NCBI GenBank assembly: GCA_964589765.1
Contig: CAZPUM010000010.1
Coordinates: 1-42,415 of the forward strand
DNA from: UBA525 sp964589765
Lineage (GTDB): Archaea > Nanobdellota > Nanobdellia > Woesearchaeales > UBA525
Direction: 5' to 3'
Length of the DNA: 42,415 bases
Of this stretch, positions 29,374 through 38,471 are shown in pieces; positions within the stretch are counted from its first letter, which is position 1, and each line of letters begins with the position of its first letter. The translations under genes were made by a program, and so were the position numbers. Under the pieces are notes generated by a model. The model made no database searches. It was not told where the DNA came from and saw nothing but the letters and a program-made list of their open reading frames with translations.

Positions 29374-31413
29374 ATGTTGTTGCCCATTGTGTTTATAATT
29401 GGCTTTTTAGGTTTAGGAGTAACCGCGATTCTTACATGGGAGGTCATGCGTAAAGACAAGGGCACCCCCAAAATGCAGGAAATCAGCGAGGCTATCAAAG
29501 AAGGGGCTAACGCATTCTTGCTCAGACAATACAAAACAATAGCCATTCTGACAGTTATCTTTGCCATAACTTTGTACTTACTTTACGAGTGGTTTGGCAA
29601 GGCAGGAGCTATTCAGACATCAACCTCATTTATCTTCGGAGCAGTAAGTTCAGGAATCGCAGGCATTATTGGAATGTACATCTCGGTTAGAGCCAATACA
29701 CGGACTGCCAGTGCAGCAAGAAGAAGTCTGTCAGAAGCTCTTAAAATCAGCATTCGTGGCGGTGCCGTCAGCGGAGTCCTCGTGGTCAGTCTAAGCCTTC
29801 TTGGAGTGTCCGGTTTGTACTGGCTATTTGGCGCTGACCCATTAAGAACCCCTTTCCTAATTGTAGGATATGGGTTTGGAGCAAGTCTTGTCGCCCTGTT
29901 CGCCCAACTTGGCGGAGGAATATACACAAAGGCAGCAGATGTGGGTGCCGATATTGTAGGCAAGATAGAAAAACACATTCCTGAGGATGACCCAAGAAAC
30001 CCTGCGGTCATAGCAGACCTTGTTGGAGATAATGTTGGAGACTGTGCAGGAAGGGGTGCTGACCTGTTCGAGTCAACAGCTGCGGAAAATATTGGAGCCA
30101 TGATTTTGGGTGTTGCATTGTACCCTGTGTTTGGAGTCGCAGGAGTTCTTTTTCCGCTTGTTGCCAGAGCGTTCGGTCTTATCGCGAGCATTATCGGAGT
30201 ATACTCTGTAAGGATGCGTAACGAAAAAGAAGAACCAATGAACGCCCTCAACAGAGGATATTGGGTGTCAAGCATCGTTTCAGCTCTTTTGTTCTATGTT
30301 GCGACAATGTGGTTGCTGGATAACATCTGGTATTTTTACGCAGGACTATCAGGAATAGTGCTGAGCATTCTGTTTGTTTACATCACACAGTACTACACAG
30401 AGTACAGATATAGACCAGTACAAGAGATAGCGCTAGCAAGTAAGACAGGTAGTGCAACAAATATCATCACTGGTTTCGCTATGGGCCTCGAATCCACAGC
30501 ACTACCTGTGATTTCAATCAGTGGAACCATATGGCTCGCCTACTGGTTTGGCCAACAATCAGGTGTTGTTAATGGAGGACTCTATGGGACAGCCATCGCA
30601 ACCATGGGAATGCTTTCAACAGCAGCATACATTCTTGCGATGGACACATTCGGACCGATAACGGACAATGCAGGAGGCATTGTTGAAATGAGCGGAGCTC
30701 CAAAGAAGGTCCGTGACAGAACAGACAAACTTGACTCTGTAGGTAACACAACAAAAGCCCTGACCAAAGGATACGCTATAGGTTCTGCAGCGCTCGCAGC
30801 ATTCCTGCTTTTTGCAGCATACCTCGACGAAGTCGAAGCCTTAACAGGAATCCCAATTCATTCAGTGGACATAAGTAAGGTTCCTGTTTTTATCGGAGGT
30901 CTGCTAGGCGCAGGACTTGTTTTCCTGTTTGCATCCTTCGCAATCCAGGCTGTCGGAAAAACAGCAGAGCACATTATTGAGGAAGTGCGAAGGCAATTCA
31001 AAGATGGCAAGGTTCTGAAGGGTCTGAGAAAACCCAACTATGCAAGGTGCGTTGATATAACCACAAAAGGCGCACTACACAACATGATTTTGCCGGGTTT
31101 AACAGCGGTTATTGTTCCTGTACTGGTGGGTATGCTCCTGCACACAGAGGCAGCCGCAGCTTTTCTTATGGTTGCAACAATCACAGGGGTTCTTCTTGCA
31201 TTACTCCTTAACAACTCGGGCGGAGCGTGGGACAACGCAAAAAAATACATCGAGACTGGAAAGCATGGTGGCAGAGGGAGTATAACTCATGATGCAGTTA
31301 TTGTTGGGGATACTGTTGGTGACCCATTTAAAGACACAGCAGGACCAAGTATTCATGTTCTGATTAAGCTTCTGGCCACCATCACGCTGGTTCTTGCACC
31401 TTTGTTTATTTAG
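29374..31413 (+). CDS. hppA: Membrane-bound proton-translocating pyrophosphatase (K+-independent type)
   Basis: A 679-aa integral membrane enzyme (about 16 TM segments) that couples PPi hydrolysis to H+ export. The substrate site is obvious: TKAADVGADIVGKIEKHIPEDDP, NVGDCAGRGADLFES and the C-terminal DAVIVGDTVGDPFKDTAGPSIH. The segment GNTTKALTKGYAIGSAAL carries Lys at the position that is Ala in K+-dependent enzymes, plus Thr three residues on, so it should be the K+-independent H+-pumping type. A GTG at 29371 is an alternative start. The stop overlaps the convergent Lrp-like gene by 8 nt. It gives the cell an energy-conserving use of biosynthetic PPi, including that released by the NAD operon enzymes. 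Confidence 0.96.
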   Translation: MLLPIVFIIGFLGLGVTAILTWEVMRKDKGTPKMQEISEAIKEGANAFLLRQYKTIAILTVIFAITLYLLYEWFGKAGAIQTSTSFIFGAVSSGIAGIIGMYISVRANTRTASAARRSLSEALKISIRGGAVSGVLVVSLSLLGVSGLYWLFGADPLRTPFLIVGYGFGASLVALFAQLGGGIYTKAADVGADIVGKIEKHIPEDDPRNPAVIADLVGDNVGDCAGRGADLFESTAAENIGAMILGVALYPVFGVAGVLFPLVARAFGLIASIIGVYSVRMRNEKEEPMNALNRGYWVSSIVSALLFYVATMWLLDNIWYFYAGLSGIVLSILFVYITQYYTEYRYRPVQEIALASKTGSATNIITGFAMGLESTALPVISISGTIWLAYWFGQQSGVVNGGLYGTAIATMGMLSTAAYILAMDTFGPITDNAGGIVEMSGAPKKVRDRTDKLDSVGNTTKALTKGYAIGSAALAAFLLFAAYLDEVEALTGIPIHSVDISKVPVFIGGLLGAGLVFLFASFAIQAVGKTAEHIIEEVRRQFKDGKVLKGLRKPNYARCVDITTKGALHNMILPGLTAVIVPVLVGMLLHTEAAAAFLMVATITGVLLALLLNNSGGAWDNAKKYIETGKHGGRGSITHDAVIVGDTVGDPFKDTAGPSIHVLIKLLATITLVLAPLFI

Positions 31414-32425
31414 CCAAACATTTTGGAACTGGAATAAAGGCATGTTCCTTGTAGGCTATCCAGGCATCATAAGTTCTGATTATGGAACTGAAAGCTTTCT
31501 TAATCTCCTTTATTATAGAGTGGAATCGCCTAGGATTCTCAACAACAATGTAGAGCAGAAGGTCCCAACCTCCAAGAGTTTTTGCCGAACGTATGATATA
31601 TTTGTTTTTTTCCAAAAAAGCCTTGAACTTTGCCTCTTCTTTTGCGTTGAACATCCTCATCTCCATGGTGTAAGTGTAGAAATAGTATTCAAGCATTGAA
31701 AAGTTAACAAGAACTGTGAAATTTCTAATAACCCCTTCTCTAAGGAGGTTTTTAATTCTATATCCTACAGCATCAGCACTAAGTCCGACCGCTTCTGCTA
31801 TCTTGTATGTTGACATCCTACAATCATCACTGAGCTGGAAAAGAATCGCAAGATCTTTTTCATCAATACTCGCCTTTTCCGGAATAGGGTATTCTATCTC
31901 TTCGGACATTTTTACATCAAGAATAGGAGGAAGAAATTTCTTACTGTACTTCTTGATGGTCTCTACTTTATCCTTCTCCTGAATGACAAGCGGAAAATTT
32001 TCTGAAAGCTGCATCATTAGCTGGTCAAATTCAACGAGGTTTCTTGCCAGCCATACAACTTCCAAATCCCATCTATCCGTGTACTCAATTATTGATGTGA
32101 CATTATCATGAGCTTTTAGGTATTTAAGCAACTCTTTCTGTCTCTCAGGAAGGGTCTCATCAAGTCTTAGAAAAATGTGAAACACGAAGAAACCTAATTT
32201 TCCAAAATCCAGGTTTGGGAAAAACTTCAGAATAACTCCTTCAGATTCAAGCCTTTTAATTCTGTAGTTCACTGCGTCCCTGGATAGACGGACATTCTTT
32301 GCTATTTTTGTAAGCGGCATGCGAGAATCTTCTGCCAGAAGCGATAGTATTCGTCTATCCTTCATGTCAAGCTTTACAGCCTCCTGATAAAGCTCCTGAT
32401 TAATTCGTCCCCCTTTGAATGTCAC
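31406..32425 (-). CDS. Tandem Lrp/AsnC-family transcription regulator
   Basis: A 339-aa protein that is an internal duplication of an Lrp/AsnC unit. Each half has a helix-turn-helix (first about 21-70: LDMKDRRILSLLAEDSRMPL then VRLSRDAVNYRIKRLESEGVI; second about 187-236: IDEKDLAILFQLSDDCRMST then VGLSADAVGYRIKNLLREGVI) followed by a ligand/oligomerisation-like region. Single-unit members are about 150 aa, so this is a two-unit form. The start is GTG (32423-32425), with TATA on the minus strand at 32448-32453 centred 25.5 nt upstream. It probably controls metabolic genes; target and effector are unknown. It is divergent from gyrB across a 215-bp region. Confidence 0.9.
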   Translation of the reverse strand: MTFKGGRINQELYQEAVKLDMKDRRILSLLAEDSRMPLTKIAKNVRLSRDAVNYRIKRLESEGVILKFFPNLDFGKLGFFVFHIFLRLDETLPERQKELLKYLKAHDNVTSIIEYTDRWDLEVVWLARNLVEFDQLMMQLSENFPLVIQEKDKVETIKKYSKKFLPPILDVKMSEEIEYPIPEKASIDEKDLAILFQLSDDCRMSTYKIAEAVGLSADAVGYRIKNLLREGVIRNFTVLVNFSMLEYYFYTYTMEMRMFNAKEEAKFKAFLEKNKYIIRSAKTLGGWDLLLYIVVENPRRFHSIIKEIKKAFSSIIRTYDAWIAYKEHAFIPVPKCLAK

Positions 32426-32640
32426 TTTAGTAAGGGAAAAGCTTCGATTTAAGTGTATTTCGGCAAACGCGCAAATTTATTCTTTTTCTTACAGGATTTG
32501 TCAGAATTCCAGGGGCATAATAAGGGTTAAACGCCAACCAAAATTAAGCGTTCATAAGCATTTATATTATAATAACACAACCCTTAAATACTCCCTAGAG
32601 TTGCTTATTTTTATACGGTTTTATCGACGAGAAATACTTT
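32426..32640. promoter_or_regulatory. 215-bp divergent control region between lrp-like gene and gyrB
   Basis: It holds the leaderless TATA for the Lrp-like gene (32448-32453, minus strand) and for gyrB (tttatac near 32610-32616). Between them an 8-bp perfect inverted repeat, taagggtt (32521-32528) and aaccctta (32579-32586), encloses an AT-rich stretch with a further TATA-like element near 32562-32570. No gene is seen here. Confidence 0.5.
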
Positions 32641-34581
32641 ATGGACGAAAACAAAAACACACAGGAAACTGGCGAGGATAAAAAAGAGTACGGAGCCAGT
32701 AGCATCCAAGTTCTTGAAGGGCTTGACGCTGTAAGAAAAAGGCCAGGAATGTACATCGGTTCTACAGGACCAGTTGGCCTTCACCACTGTGTTTACGAGG
32801 TTGTAGATAACTCAATAGACGAGTCTATGGCAGGCTACTGTGATTCTATCAAAGTTGTTATTCACACCGATGGCTCGTGTTCTGTTGAAGACAACGGAAG
32901 AGGAATTCCAACAGATGTACATCCAAAGTTAGGAATATCCGCTGCAGAGGTTGCACTGACAAAACTTCATGCAGGAGGAAAATTCGACAAGGACTCATAC
33001 AAAGTATCTGGTGGACTCCACGGTGTGGGAATAAGTGTTGTTAACGCTTTGAGCCACAAATTTCAGGCAAAGATCTGGCGCGAAGGAAAAGAACATTTCC
33101 TCGAGTTCGATAATGGAGGTAAAGAGACCGGTGGTCTTCAGACACTTGAAAGTTCTGACAAACGAGGAACCTGGATAAGGTTCTGGCCTGACAAAGAGAT
33201 TTTCGAAACAACAGATTTCAACTTCGAGGTTCTTCAGAACAGGCTAAGAGAGCTTGCCTTCCTGAACAAAGGCATCAAGATTACACTAACTGACAAAAGA
33301 CCAGGACAGGAGAAAGATGTTGAGTTTTTCTTTGAAGGAGGAATAGTTTCATACGTCGAGTGGATTAACAAGGGAAAGAAACCACTACACGTTCCAATCT
33401 ACCTAACAGGAGAAAAAGAGGGTGTTGAGATGGAGGTCTGCCTCCAGTACTCAGATGCCTACACGAACAGCATATTCAGTTTTGTAAACAACATCAACAC
33501 CATTGAAGGAGGAACACACCTTTCAGGTTTCAGAACAGCTTTGACCCGTTCAATCAACAGCTATGCCAAAACCAACAACCTGTTGGCAAAAGACCTTGAA
33601 GGACTTTCAGGAGAGGACATGGTTGAAGGATTAACAGCAGTTGTTTCAGTTCGCGTTCCTGAGCCTCAGTTTGAGGGCCAGACCAAAGGAAAGCTTGGCA
33701 ATAGCAACGTGAAGGGAATAGTTGACACACTTGTTTCAGATGTTCTGCAGTCCCACTTTGCTGAAAGACCTGCAGAAGCAAAGCTGATTATCAGCAAGGT
33801 TGTCCAAGCAGCACTTGCTCGCGAAGCCGCGAGAAAAGCACGCGACATGACGCGCAGGAAATCCGCATTGGACTCCGCATCACTACCTGGAAAGCTGGCT
33901 GACTGCCAGGAAAAGGACCCCTCAAAGTGTGAGATTTTTATCGTTGAGGGTGATTCGGCCGGCGGAAGCGCAAAAATGGCACGTTCACGAGAGTTCCAGG
34001 CAGTTCTGCCAGTGTTTGGAAAGATTCTGAACGTTGAAAAGGCAAGAATTAATCGAGTTCTTGGCTCAGATAAACTTACTATGATGATAGCAGCTCTTGG
34101 TTGTAACATCGGCGAAGATTTCAATCTGTCAAAGTTACGCTATCACAAGATTATATTGATGGCAGACTCTGACGTGGATGGAAGCCACATCACAACTTTA
34201 AACTTGACCCTGTTCTACAGGTACCTTCAGCCAATCATACAGAATGGAATTCTGTACATAGCTATGCCCCCATTATACCTTATTAAGAAAGGAAAGCAGA
34301 AGTTCTATGCACAGGACGAGAAGGAACGCGATGAAATAGTAAAGAACTTTGGTGGAATGCAAGGAGTTTCAATCCAAAGGTACAAAGGTCTGGGTGAGAT
34401 GAACCCTGAACAACTATGGGTGACAACCATGAATCCTGAAACCCGTAGACTGAAGCGCGTTACTGTTGAGGATGCTGCTGCAGCAGACCAGATGTTCTCA
34501 ACTTTGATGGGTGACGAGGTCGAACCGCGAAGAGAGTTCATCATGGCCAATGCCAAACTTGTGAAAAACCTTGACGTCTAA
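32641..34581 (+). CDS. gyrB: DNA gyrase subunit B
   Basis: A 646-aa bacterial-type gyrase B. The GHKL ATPase motifs (YEVVDNSIDESMAGYC, VEDNGRGIPTDVHP, GGLHGVGISVVNALS), the transducer (VRVPEPQFEGQTKGKLGN) and the TOPRIM part (IFIVEGDSAGGSAKMARSREFQ, MADSDVDGSHITTLNLT) are complete, with the terminal GyrB domain YKGLGEMNPEQLW. Gyrase introduces negative supercoils and entered archaea from bacteria. gyrA normally follows gyrB in archaea, but here the next gene is unrelated, so gyrA must lie outside this window if present. A TATA at 32610-32616 gives a leaderless start. Confidence 0.97.
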   Translation: MDENKNTQETGEDKKEYGASSIQVLEGLDAVRKRPGMYIGSTGPVGLHHCVYEVVDNSIDESMAGYCDSIKVVIHTDGSCSVEDNGRGIPTDVHPKLGISAAEVALTKLHAGGKFDKDSYKVSGGLHGVGISVVNALSHKFQAKIWREGKEHFLEFDNGGKETGGLQTLESSDKRGTWIRFWPDKEIFETTDFNFEVLQNRLRELAFLNKGIKITLTDKRPGQEKDVEFFFEGGIVSYVEWINKGKKPLHVPIYLTGEKEGVEMEVCLQYSDAYTNSIFSFVNNINTIEGGTHLSGFRTALTRSINSYAKTNNLLAKDLEGLSGEDMVEGLTAVVSVRVPEPQFEGQTKGKLGNSNVKGIVDTLVSDVLQSHFAERPAEAKLIISKVVQAALAREAARKARDMTRRKSALDSASLPGKLADCQEKDPSKCEIFIVEGDSAGGSAKMARSREFQAVLPVFGKILNVEKARINRVLGSDKLTMMIAALGCNIGEDFNLSKLRYHKIILMADSDVDGSHITTLNLTLFYRYLQPIIQNGILYIAMPPLYLIKKGKQKFYAQDEKERDEIVKNFGGMQGVSIQRYKGLGEMNPEQLWVTTMNPETRRLKRVTVEDAAAADQMFSTLMGDEVEPRREFIMANAKLVKNLDV

Positions 34582-34654
34582 TTTCTGACAAAGTTGCTTT
34601 TTATTGCCAAATTTTCTGAACTAGGTTTTTATTAACAGTATTGTTATTGATACC

Positions 34655-35305
34655 ATGGAACGGGGCAGTAGTTCTGGTAGCATCACCATCAAAGGCTTGC
34701 TGGTGTTTTCTTTTTTAGGAAACTTCTACTCACCAGTACCTATGTTTGGTTCCAGCATGTTCATACACCAGAAGAATTTTATCAGTACAAATATGACCTC
34801 AGAAATATCAGAAGAAGACTTGCATAGTTATGATAAACTCCCAAAGTCATTTGTCGCTCTGGATTACCTAAATATCGCTAATGGCATAGTTCATAGCAAT
34901 AACACATCTTTCTATAACTGCAAGGATTATTCACAGGCAACTATTGACACATACCACAAACTGATTGAACAAAACTCAAGGGAAGACCTGAAAAAAGATG
35001 TGAGGCTTGCCTTAGAAACCCCGAAAGAAGGAGAAGGACACGTTTGGCTTCAAGTCAGAAAGGAAAGCGAATGGGTTGAATTTGAACCAGGATACTATTC
35101 ACCTGTACTGAACCCTGAAGAAGTGAAAGAGTATTCAGATGAGACCCTCAGAATGAAAATCCAAACATTTGCAGACCACCCTGCCAGCTACGTCGGAGTC
35201 AGTGGCACAAACATTCTAAGACCAACATTATACGGGTGGAGCGATAATATCAATAGTGGCGGACTTGTCGGTCTGCTTTTAAGCATTAAGGACAAGACTA
35301 CATAA
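34655..35305 (+). CDS. Transglutaminase-like cysteine protein (tentative), exported or membrane-linked
   Basis: A 216-aa protein with a hydrophobic N-terminal segment (GLLVFSFLGNFYSPVPMF). The middle has NCKDYSQATIDTYHKLIE (C89) and the later GHVWLQVRKESEWVEFEPG (H129, E144). This order of Cys, His and acidic residue in 'C-x-dy', 'GHxWxxv' and 'WvxxxP' is that of transglutaminase-like domains, with Glu in the usual Asp position and a short linker. This is motif recognition, not a firm assignment. A TATA-like tttttatt lies about 30 nt before the ATG. Confidence 0.5.
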   Translation: MERGSSSGSITIKGLLVFSFLGNFYSPVPMFGSSMFIHQKNFISTNMTSEISEEDLHSYDKLPKSFVALDYLNIANGIVHSNNTSFYNCKDYSQATIDTYHKLIEQNSREDLKKDVRLALETPKEGEGHVWLQVRKESEWVEFEPGYYSPVLNPEEVKEYSDETLRMKIQTFADHPASYVGVSGTNILRPTLYGWSDNINSGGLVGLLLSIKDKTT

Positions 35306-35337
35306 AGTTGTTAAACCAAACCAGAGTTCTCATCCAC

Positions 35338-35919
35338 ATGAATCCCATGGAAGATACTGAAAGTCTGGAAGCAAGAGTTTCTGGAATCGTTGGAAAAGTC
35401 AAAGAAAGACTGTCTAAACACGAAATTACTGATGACCAATATTTTGAATTTGTACAGGGACTCCTTGAAGAGTCAGGGCTGTCCACACCCACCTCAGGAG
35501 ACTTTGATGATAAGCGGAACAAGATAATGGGTGACGCAATCTACTCAACAGAGATTAAAAGAGTTCTCTCAACAACTACCGTTTATGGCCTTAGAGATGA
35601 CTACATAAAGTTACAGGAAACCAAAATGACAGTTGAGGCTTTTAGTGACATTCAAGATGCAAAAGTTGCGCTAGAAGGAGCCAGGGAGTATATCAGAACA
35701 GCAACAGGAGATAGAGAGATAGATTCTGACCATTTCTTCCATGTGATTACAGCCTACCTTAAAGACGCATACCCTGATTTGAGCACACGACGAACTCTGT
35801 ATGTAGCATCCAGATTCCAATATGACCTTAGGAATGAGGTCACGCTTAGAAATGAGCCTGAAGAAACATTTTCTGGATACACGCGAGAGGATATTATTTC
35901 AGCTTTCAAAGGCATTTAG
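35338..35919 (+). CDS. Unknown helical protein
   Basis: A soluble, highly charged and helical protein of about 193 aa from the ATG at 35338 (the frame is open from a TTG at 35308; another ATG is at 35347). No recognised domain or cysteine. It follows the transglutaminase-like gene by about 30 bp on the same strand. The region ends just before the eS1 promoter. Confidence 0.6.
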   Translation: MNPMEDTESLEARVSGIVGKVKERLSKHEITDDQYFEFVQGLLEESGLSTPTSGDFDDKRNKIMGDAIYSTEIKRVLSTTTVYGLRDDYIKLQETKMTVEAFSDIQDAKVALEGAREYIRTATGDREIDSDHFFHVITAYLKDAYPDLSTRRTLYVASRFQYDLRNEVTLRNEPEETFSGYTREDIISAFKGI

Positions 35920-35963
35920 AGACCCCCAAAGCTTTATAAATAGACTGGGGATTCTGGCAGAAT

Positions 35964-36725
35964 ATGGCGAAAGCAGTGGCCAAAACAAAGGTCAAGAAGA
36001 AAAAGTGGATGTCGATTCACGCACCAAAGAGCTTCAACTCTGTTTTTCTTGGAGAGACACACGTCCAGGAAGCCAATTCAGTGCTAAATAAGAGCGTCAC
36101 AATGAACCTCATGGTTCTTCTCGATGACCCAAAAAAACAGCACTACACAATCCGCTTCGATGTTACACAGGTCAAGGACGGCAAGGCAGACACACAAGTT
36201 ATTGGCCTGAAAATGAACCCTTCCAGTATCAAGAGACTTATCAGAAGACGAAGAGACAGAATCGATGACAGTTTCGTTGTCAGAATTGCTGGTGGACGCC
36301 TCGTCAGGGTCAAACCCATGCTTATCACAAGAAACTTGAGCAGTAAGGCAGCTCAAACAGACATTCGCCTTACGGTCAGGGGAAAGCTTCGCGACCACTT
36401 CCAGAAGATGAAGTTCGATGATATTGTTCACGACCTCATCGAGATGAAAACACAGCGAATGGTGAAAGACATCTGTAACAAGACGCACCCCCTGAGGAGT
36501 GTTGAGATTCGTGAGATTATAGTTCTTCCTCAGGACAGAAAACTCACCAAGGAAGCCATCGAAGAGATGGAAAAAGAGGCTGCTGAGGAATCAACAAGAC
36601 GCGAGCAACTCCAGCAGGCAGCCGCAGCAGCCGCAGTAGATGCTGATGAGCCTCCTAAAAAGACTCCTAAGAAAAAGGCAGCACCCAAAAAACCCATTGA
36701 AGGTCCTGAGGACCCAGGCGTTTAA
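35964..36725 (+). CDS. rps3ae: Small-subunit ribosomal protein eS1 (S3Ae)
   Basis: A 253-aa ribosomal protein of the archaeal/eukaryotic eS1 family. Landmarks: KKKKWMSIHAPKSFNSVFLGET (start of the core), VTMNLMVLLDDPKKQHYTIRFDV, SIKRLIRRRRDRIDDSFVV and LRSVEIREIIVLPQD. The C-terminus has an Ala/Lys/Pro-rich tail (PPKKTPKKKAAPKKPIEGPED) longer than in many archaea. TATA (ctttataaat, near 35932-35941) gives a leaderless start. Confidence 0.93.
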   Translation: MAKAVAKTKVKKKKWMSIHAPKSFNSVFLGETHVQEANSVLNKSVTMNLMVLLDDPKKQHYTIRFDVTQVKDGKADTQVIGLKMNPSSIKRLIRRRRDRIDDSFVVRIAGGRLVRVKPMLITRNLSSKAAQTDIRLTVRGKLRDHFQKMKFDDIVHDLIEMKTQRMVKDICNKTHPLRSVEIREIIVLPQDRKLTKEAIEEMEKEAAEESTRREQLQQAAAAAAVDADEPPKKTPKKKAAPKKPIEGPEDPGV

Positions 36726-37207
36726 ATTCTGTACTCAAGAGGCCAACAGGCCTGTTCTCTGTAAACCAGGACTTTCCTTTCAGCAGGGATTACAATCATG
36801 TCTTTCTCTTCAGCCTTCATAACAACATCGTCACGACTCGCATCATAAATGTGATCATAAGTACCCGCATAGTAGTTCCCGCCTAAACGGACACCCTCTT
36901 CATCAGCCACCTTTTTGATGGCCTCGAAATCCATAGGAAAAGTCGACAGAGCAAACATCGATAGTTTCTCCCGCCTCATAAGTTCCCTGGCGTTAATAAT
37001 ATCCTCCTTAGGCCACCCATTCTCTATATCCACAAATCTCGGCCTTCCATGAGAGAGATATGCCTGGCCATCGTCTGACATAAGAACGATTCCCGTACAG
37101 AAAAAGAAGCCTCTTGAATACAAAGGGTTTGTGCTGACCAATCTACGCTTCTCCTCAACCCCAATAGCACCGAACAACCCTATACACTCATCTGATAGTC
37201 TGACCAT
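36722..37207 (-). CDS. Unknown soluble protein with Cys-His pair
   Basis: A 161-aa protein. The segment RGFFFCTGIVLMSDDGQAYLSHGRP has C37 and H53 at a spacing reminiscent of CheD-type glutamine deamidases (Cys, then His about 17 residues on), but the rest does not match convincingly and no chemotaxis genes are nearby. Left as unknown. The 3' end overlaps eS1 by 4 nt (convergent). The start at 37207 is 82 bp from the divergent ATPase. Confidence 0.6.
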   Translation of the reverse strand: MVRLSDECIGLFGAIGVEEKRRLVSTNPLYSRGFFFCTGIVLMSDDGQAYLSHGRPRFVDIENGWPKEDIINARELMRREKLSMFALSTFPMDFEAIKKVADEEGVRLGGNYYAGTYDHIYDASRDDVVMKAEEKDMIVIPAERKVLVYREQACWPLEYRI

Positions 37208-37289
37208 AATTTAGGGACTCCGACACATTTTATAAACCAAGAGGAAGATTTAAAAAGAAATTACAGGGTTTTAGACCAGGGGGTGTATA

Positions 37290-38447
37290 GTGGCTATTGT
37301 GCTCGACTGGAAAAAAAGGCTTGGTTACAGGAGGGATCCTTTTGAGAACACTATCTTTAAACCTGTAACAAATTTCACCGTCGGCACAGACACTCTTCAG
37401 GAAAGACTCAGTCTATTTCTAATCAGAGAAGAGCGATTTGGCTCTATTGCAGGAGAAGACGGCACCGGAAAAACAACTCTTCTCAGATGGATGCAGGAAG
37501 AGCTTGCTAAAAAAAGAGAGTTCAAACCACACTATCTCGACTGTAAATTTGTAAAAAACAGGTCAGAGTTAATGAAAGCACTAGTCCCTATGACCCGACT
37601 TGGGATAGCAGAAAAACTGTCAAGACTTGGCTTTTCGAAAAAGAAAATCTCTGAAGAAGAGCAGGAGAAGGACCTCATCCAGAGACTGAAGATTAAGAGA
37701 CACTTGCTCTTACTGGACAACGCTGGCGCTTTGAAAGAGAACGCCGTTCAACTTTTAGGCCAAATCCTAGAAGAGACAAAAACATACATAATCATCGTGG
37801 ACGAGAAAAAAAGACTTTCCTCCTTCAGCAACTTCAACGATAAGTTGAAACTTAACACGCCAAAGTACACTTATGAAGACCTTTCAACCCTGCTGACAAA
37901 AAGAATTGAAGAGGTCGCAGAGGTTGAAGGAACATATCCATTTCAGCAGGCAGATATCACACAGCTTGCCAAGAAGGCAGAGAACAATCCTGAAAAGTTT
38001 CTGAACCTGGCAAAAGAAAAAGCGATTGAACTCAGTCTGAAAGCTGAACCCGCACCAAAAAAAAGCAAAAAAACTTCAGTACAGGTTCAGAAAAAAAGAA
38101 AGATTGGATTCCTAAACATTGAGATTCAAAGAGGCAAAACTGTCAAAAAAGAACCACTTCCACAGATTGAAAATGAAGAGCTCAATAACGCCATAAAAGA
38201 GGATTTAGAGGAGTTGAAAAAAGACTTATTACCTCCCTCGCCTGAAAAAGAGGAAGAGATTGTTATTGATGAGAAAGATGAAGATGTTGTAGTTATAGAT
38301 GAGACCCCTGGGAATAAAAAACCAAAAAAATCCGAGTTTGATGTTCTAATAGGGAATATAACTAAACCTGAAAAAGGCAACGCTAAAAAACCCAAGAAAA
38401 AAGTTTCCAAGAAACCTGTTAAAAAAGCAAATAAGAAAAAGAGATAA
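37290..38447 (+). CDS. AAA-family ATPase with a charged C-terminal tail
   Basis: A 385-aa protein. An ATPase domain spans about residues 1-245: Walker A GEDGTGKTTLLRW, Walker B HLLLLDNAG, and a sensor-like IIIVDEKK, in an ExeA/Orc-like arrangement (LGYRRDPFENTIF at the start is typical of ExeA-like proteins). The tail, about 245-385, is Lys/Glu/Pro-rich and probably disordered (KPKKKVSKKPVKKANKKKR at the end), which could bind nucleic acid or a membrane. The GTG start at 37290 has a gggggtg ribosome-binding site, and TATA-like tttaaaaa lies near 37250. Function unknown. Confidence 0.75.
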   Translation: MAIVLDWKKRLGYRRDPFENTIFKPVTNFTVGTDTLQERLSLFLIREERFGSIAGEDGTGKTTLLRWMQEELAKKREFKPHYLDCKFVKNRSELMKALVPMTRLGIAEKLSRLGFSKKKISEEEQEKDLIQRLKIKRHLLLLDNAGALKENAVQLLGQILEETKTYIIIVDEKKRLSSFSNFNDKLKLNTPKYTYEDLSTLLTKRIEEVAEVEGTYPFQQADITQLAKKAENNPEKFLNLAKEKAIELSLKAEPAPKKSKKTSVQVQKKRKIGFLNIEIQRGKTVKKEPLPQIENEELNNAIKEDLEELKKDLLPPSPEKEEEIVIDEKDEDVVVIDETPGNKKPKKSEFDVLIGNITKPEKGNAKKPKKKVSKKPVKKANKKKR

Positions 38448-38471
38448 ACCAATCCACATTTGAGGTAGACC

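Noticed and set aside
29613..30275. 220-aa minus-strand ORF within hppA
   Set aside because: Shadow frame of a strongly conserved gene; its composition (Ser/Ala/Pro) is that of the reverse frame of hydrophobic codons.
36722..37207. CheD-type glutamine deamidase
   Set aside because: Only a Cys-His spacing resembles CheD; the conserved flanking motifs and any chemotaxis context are missing.
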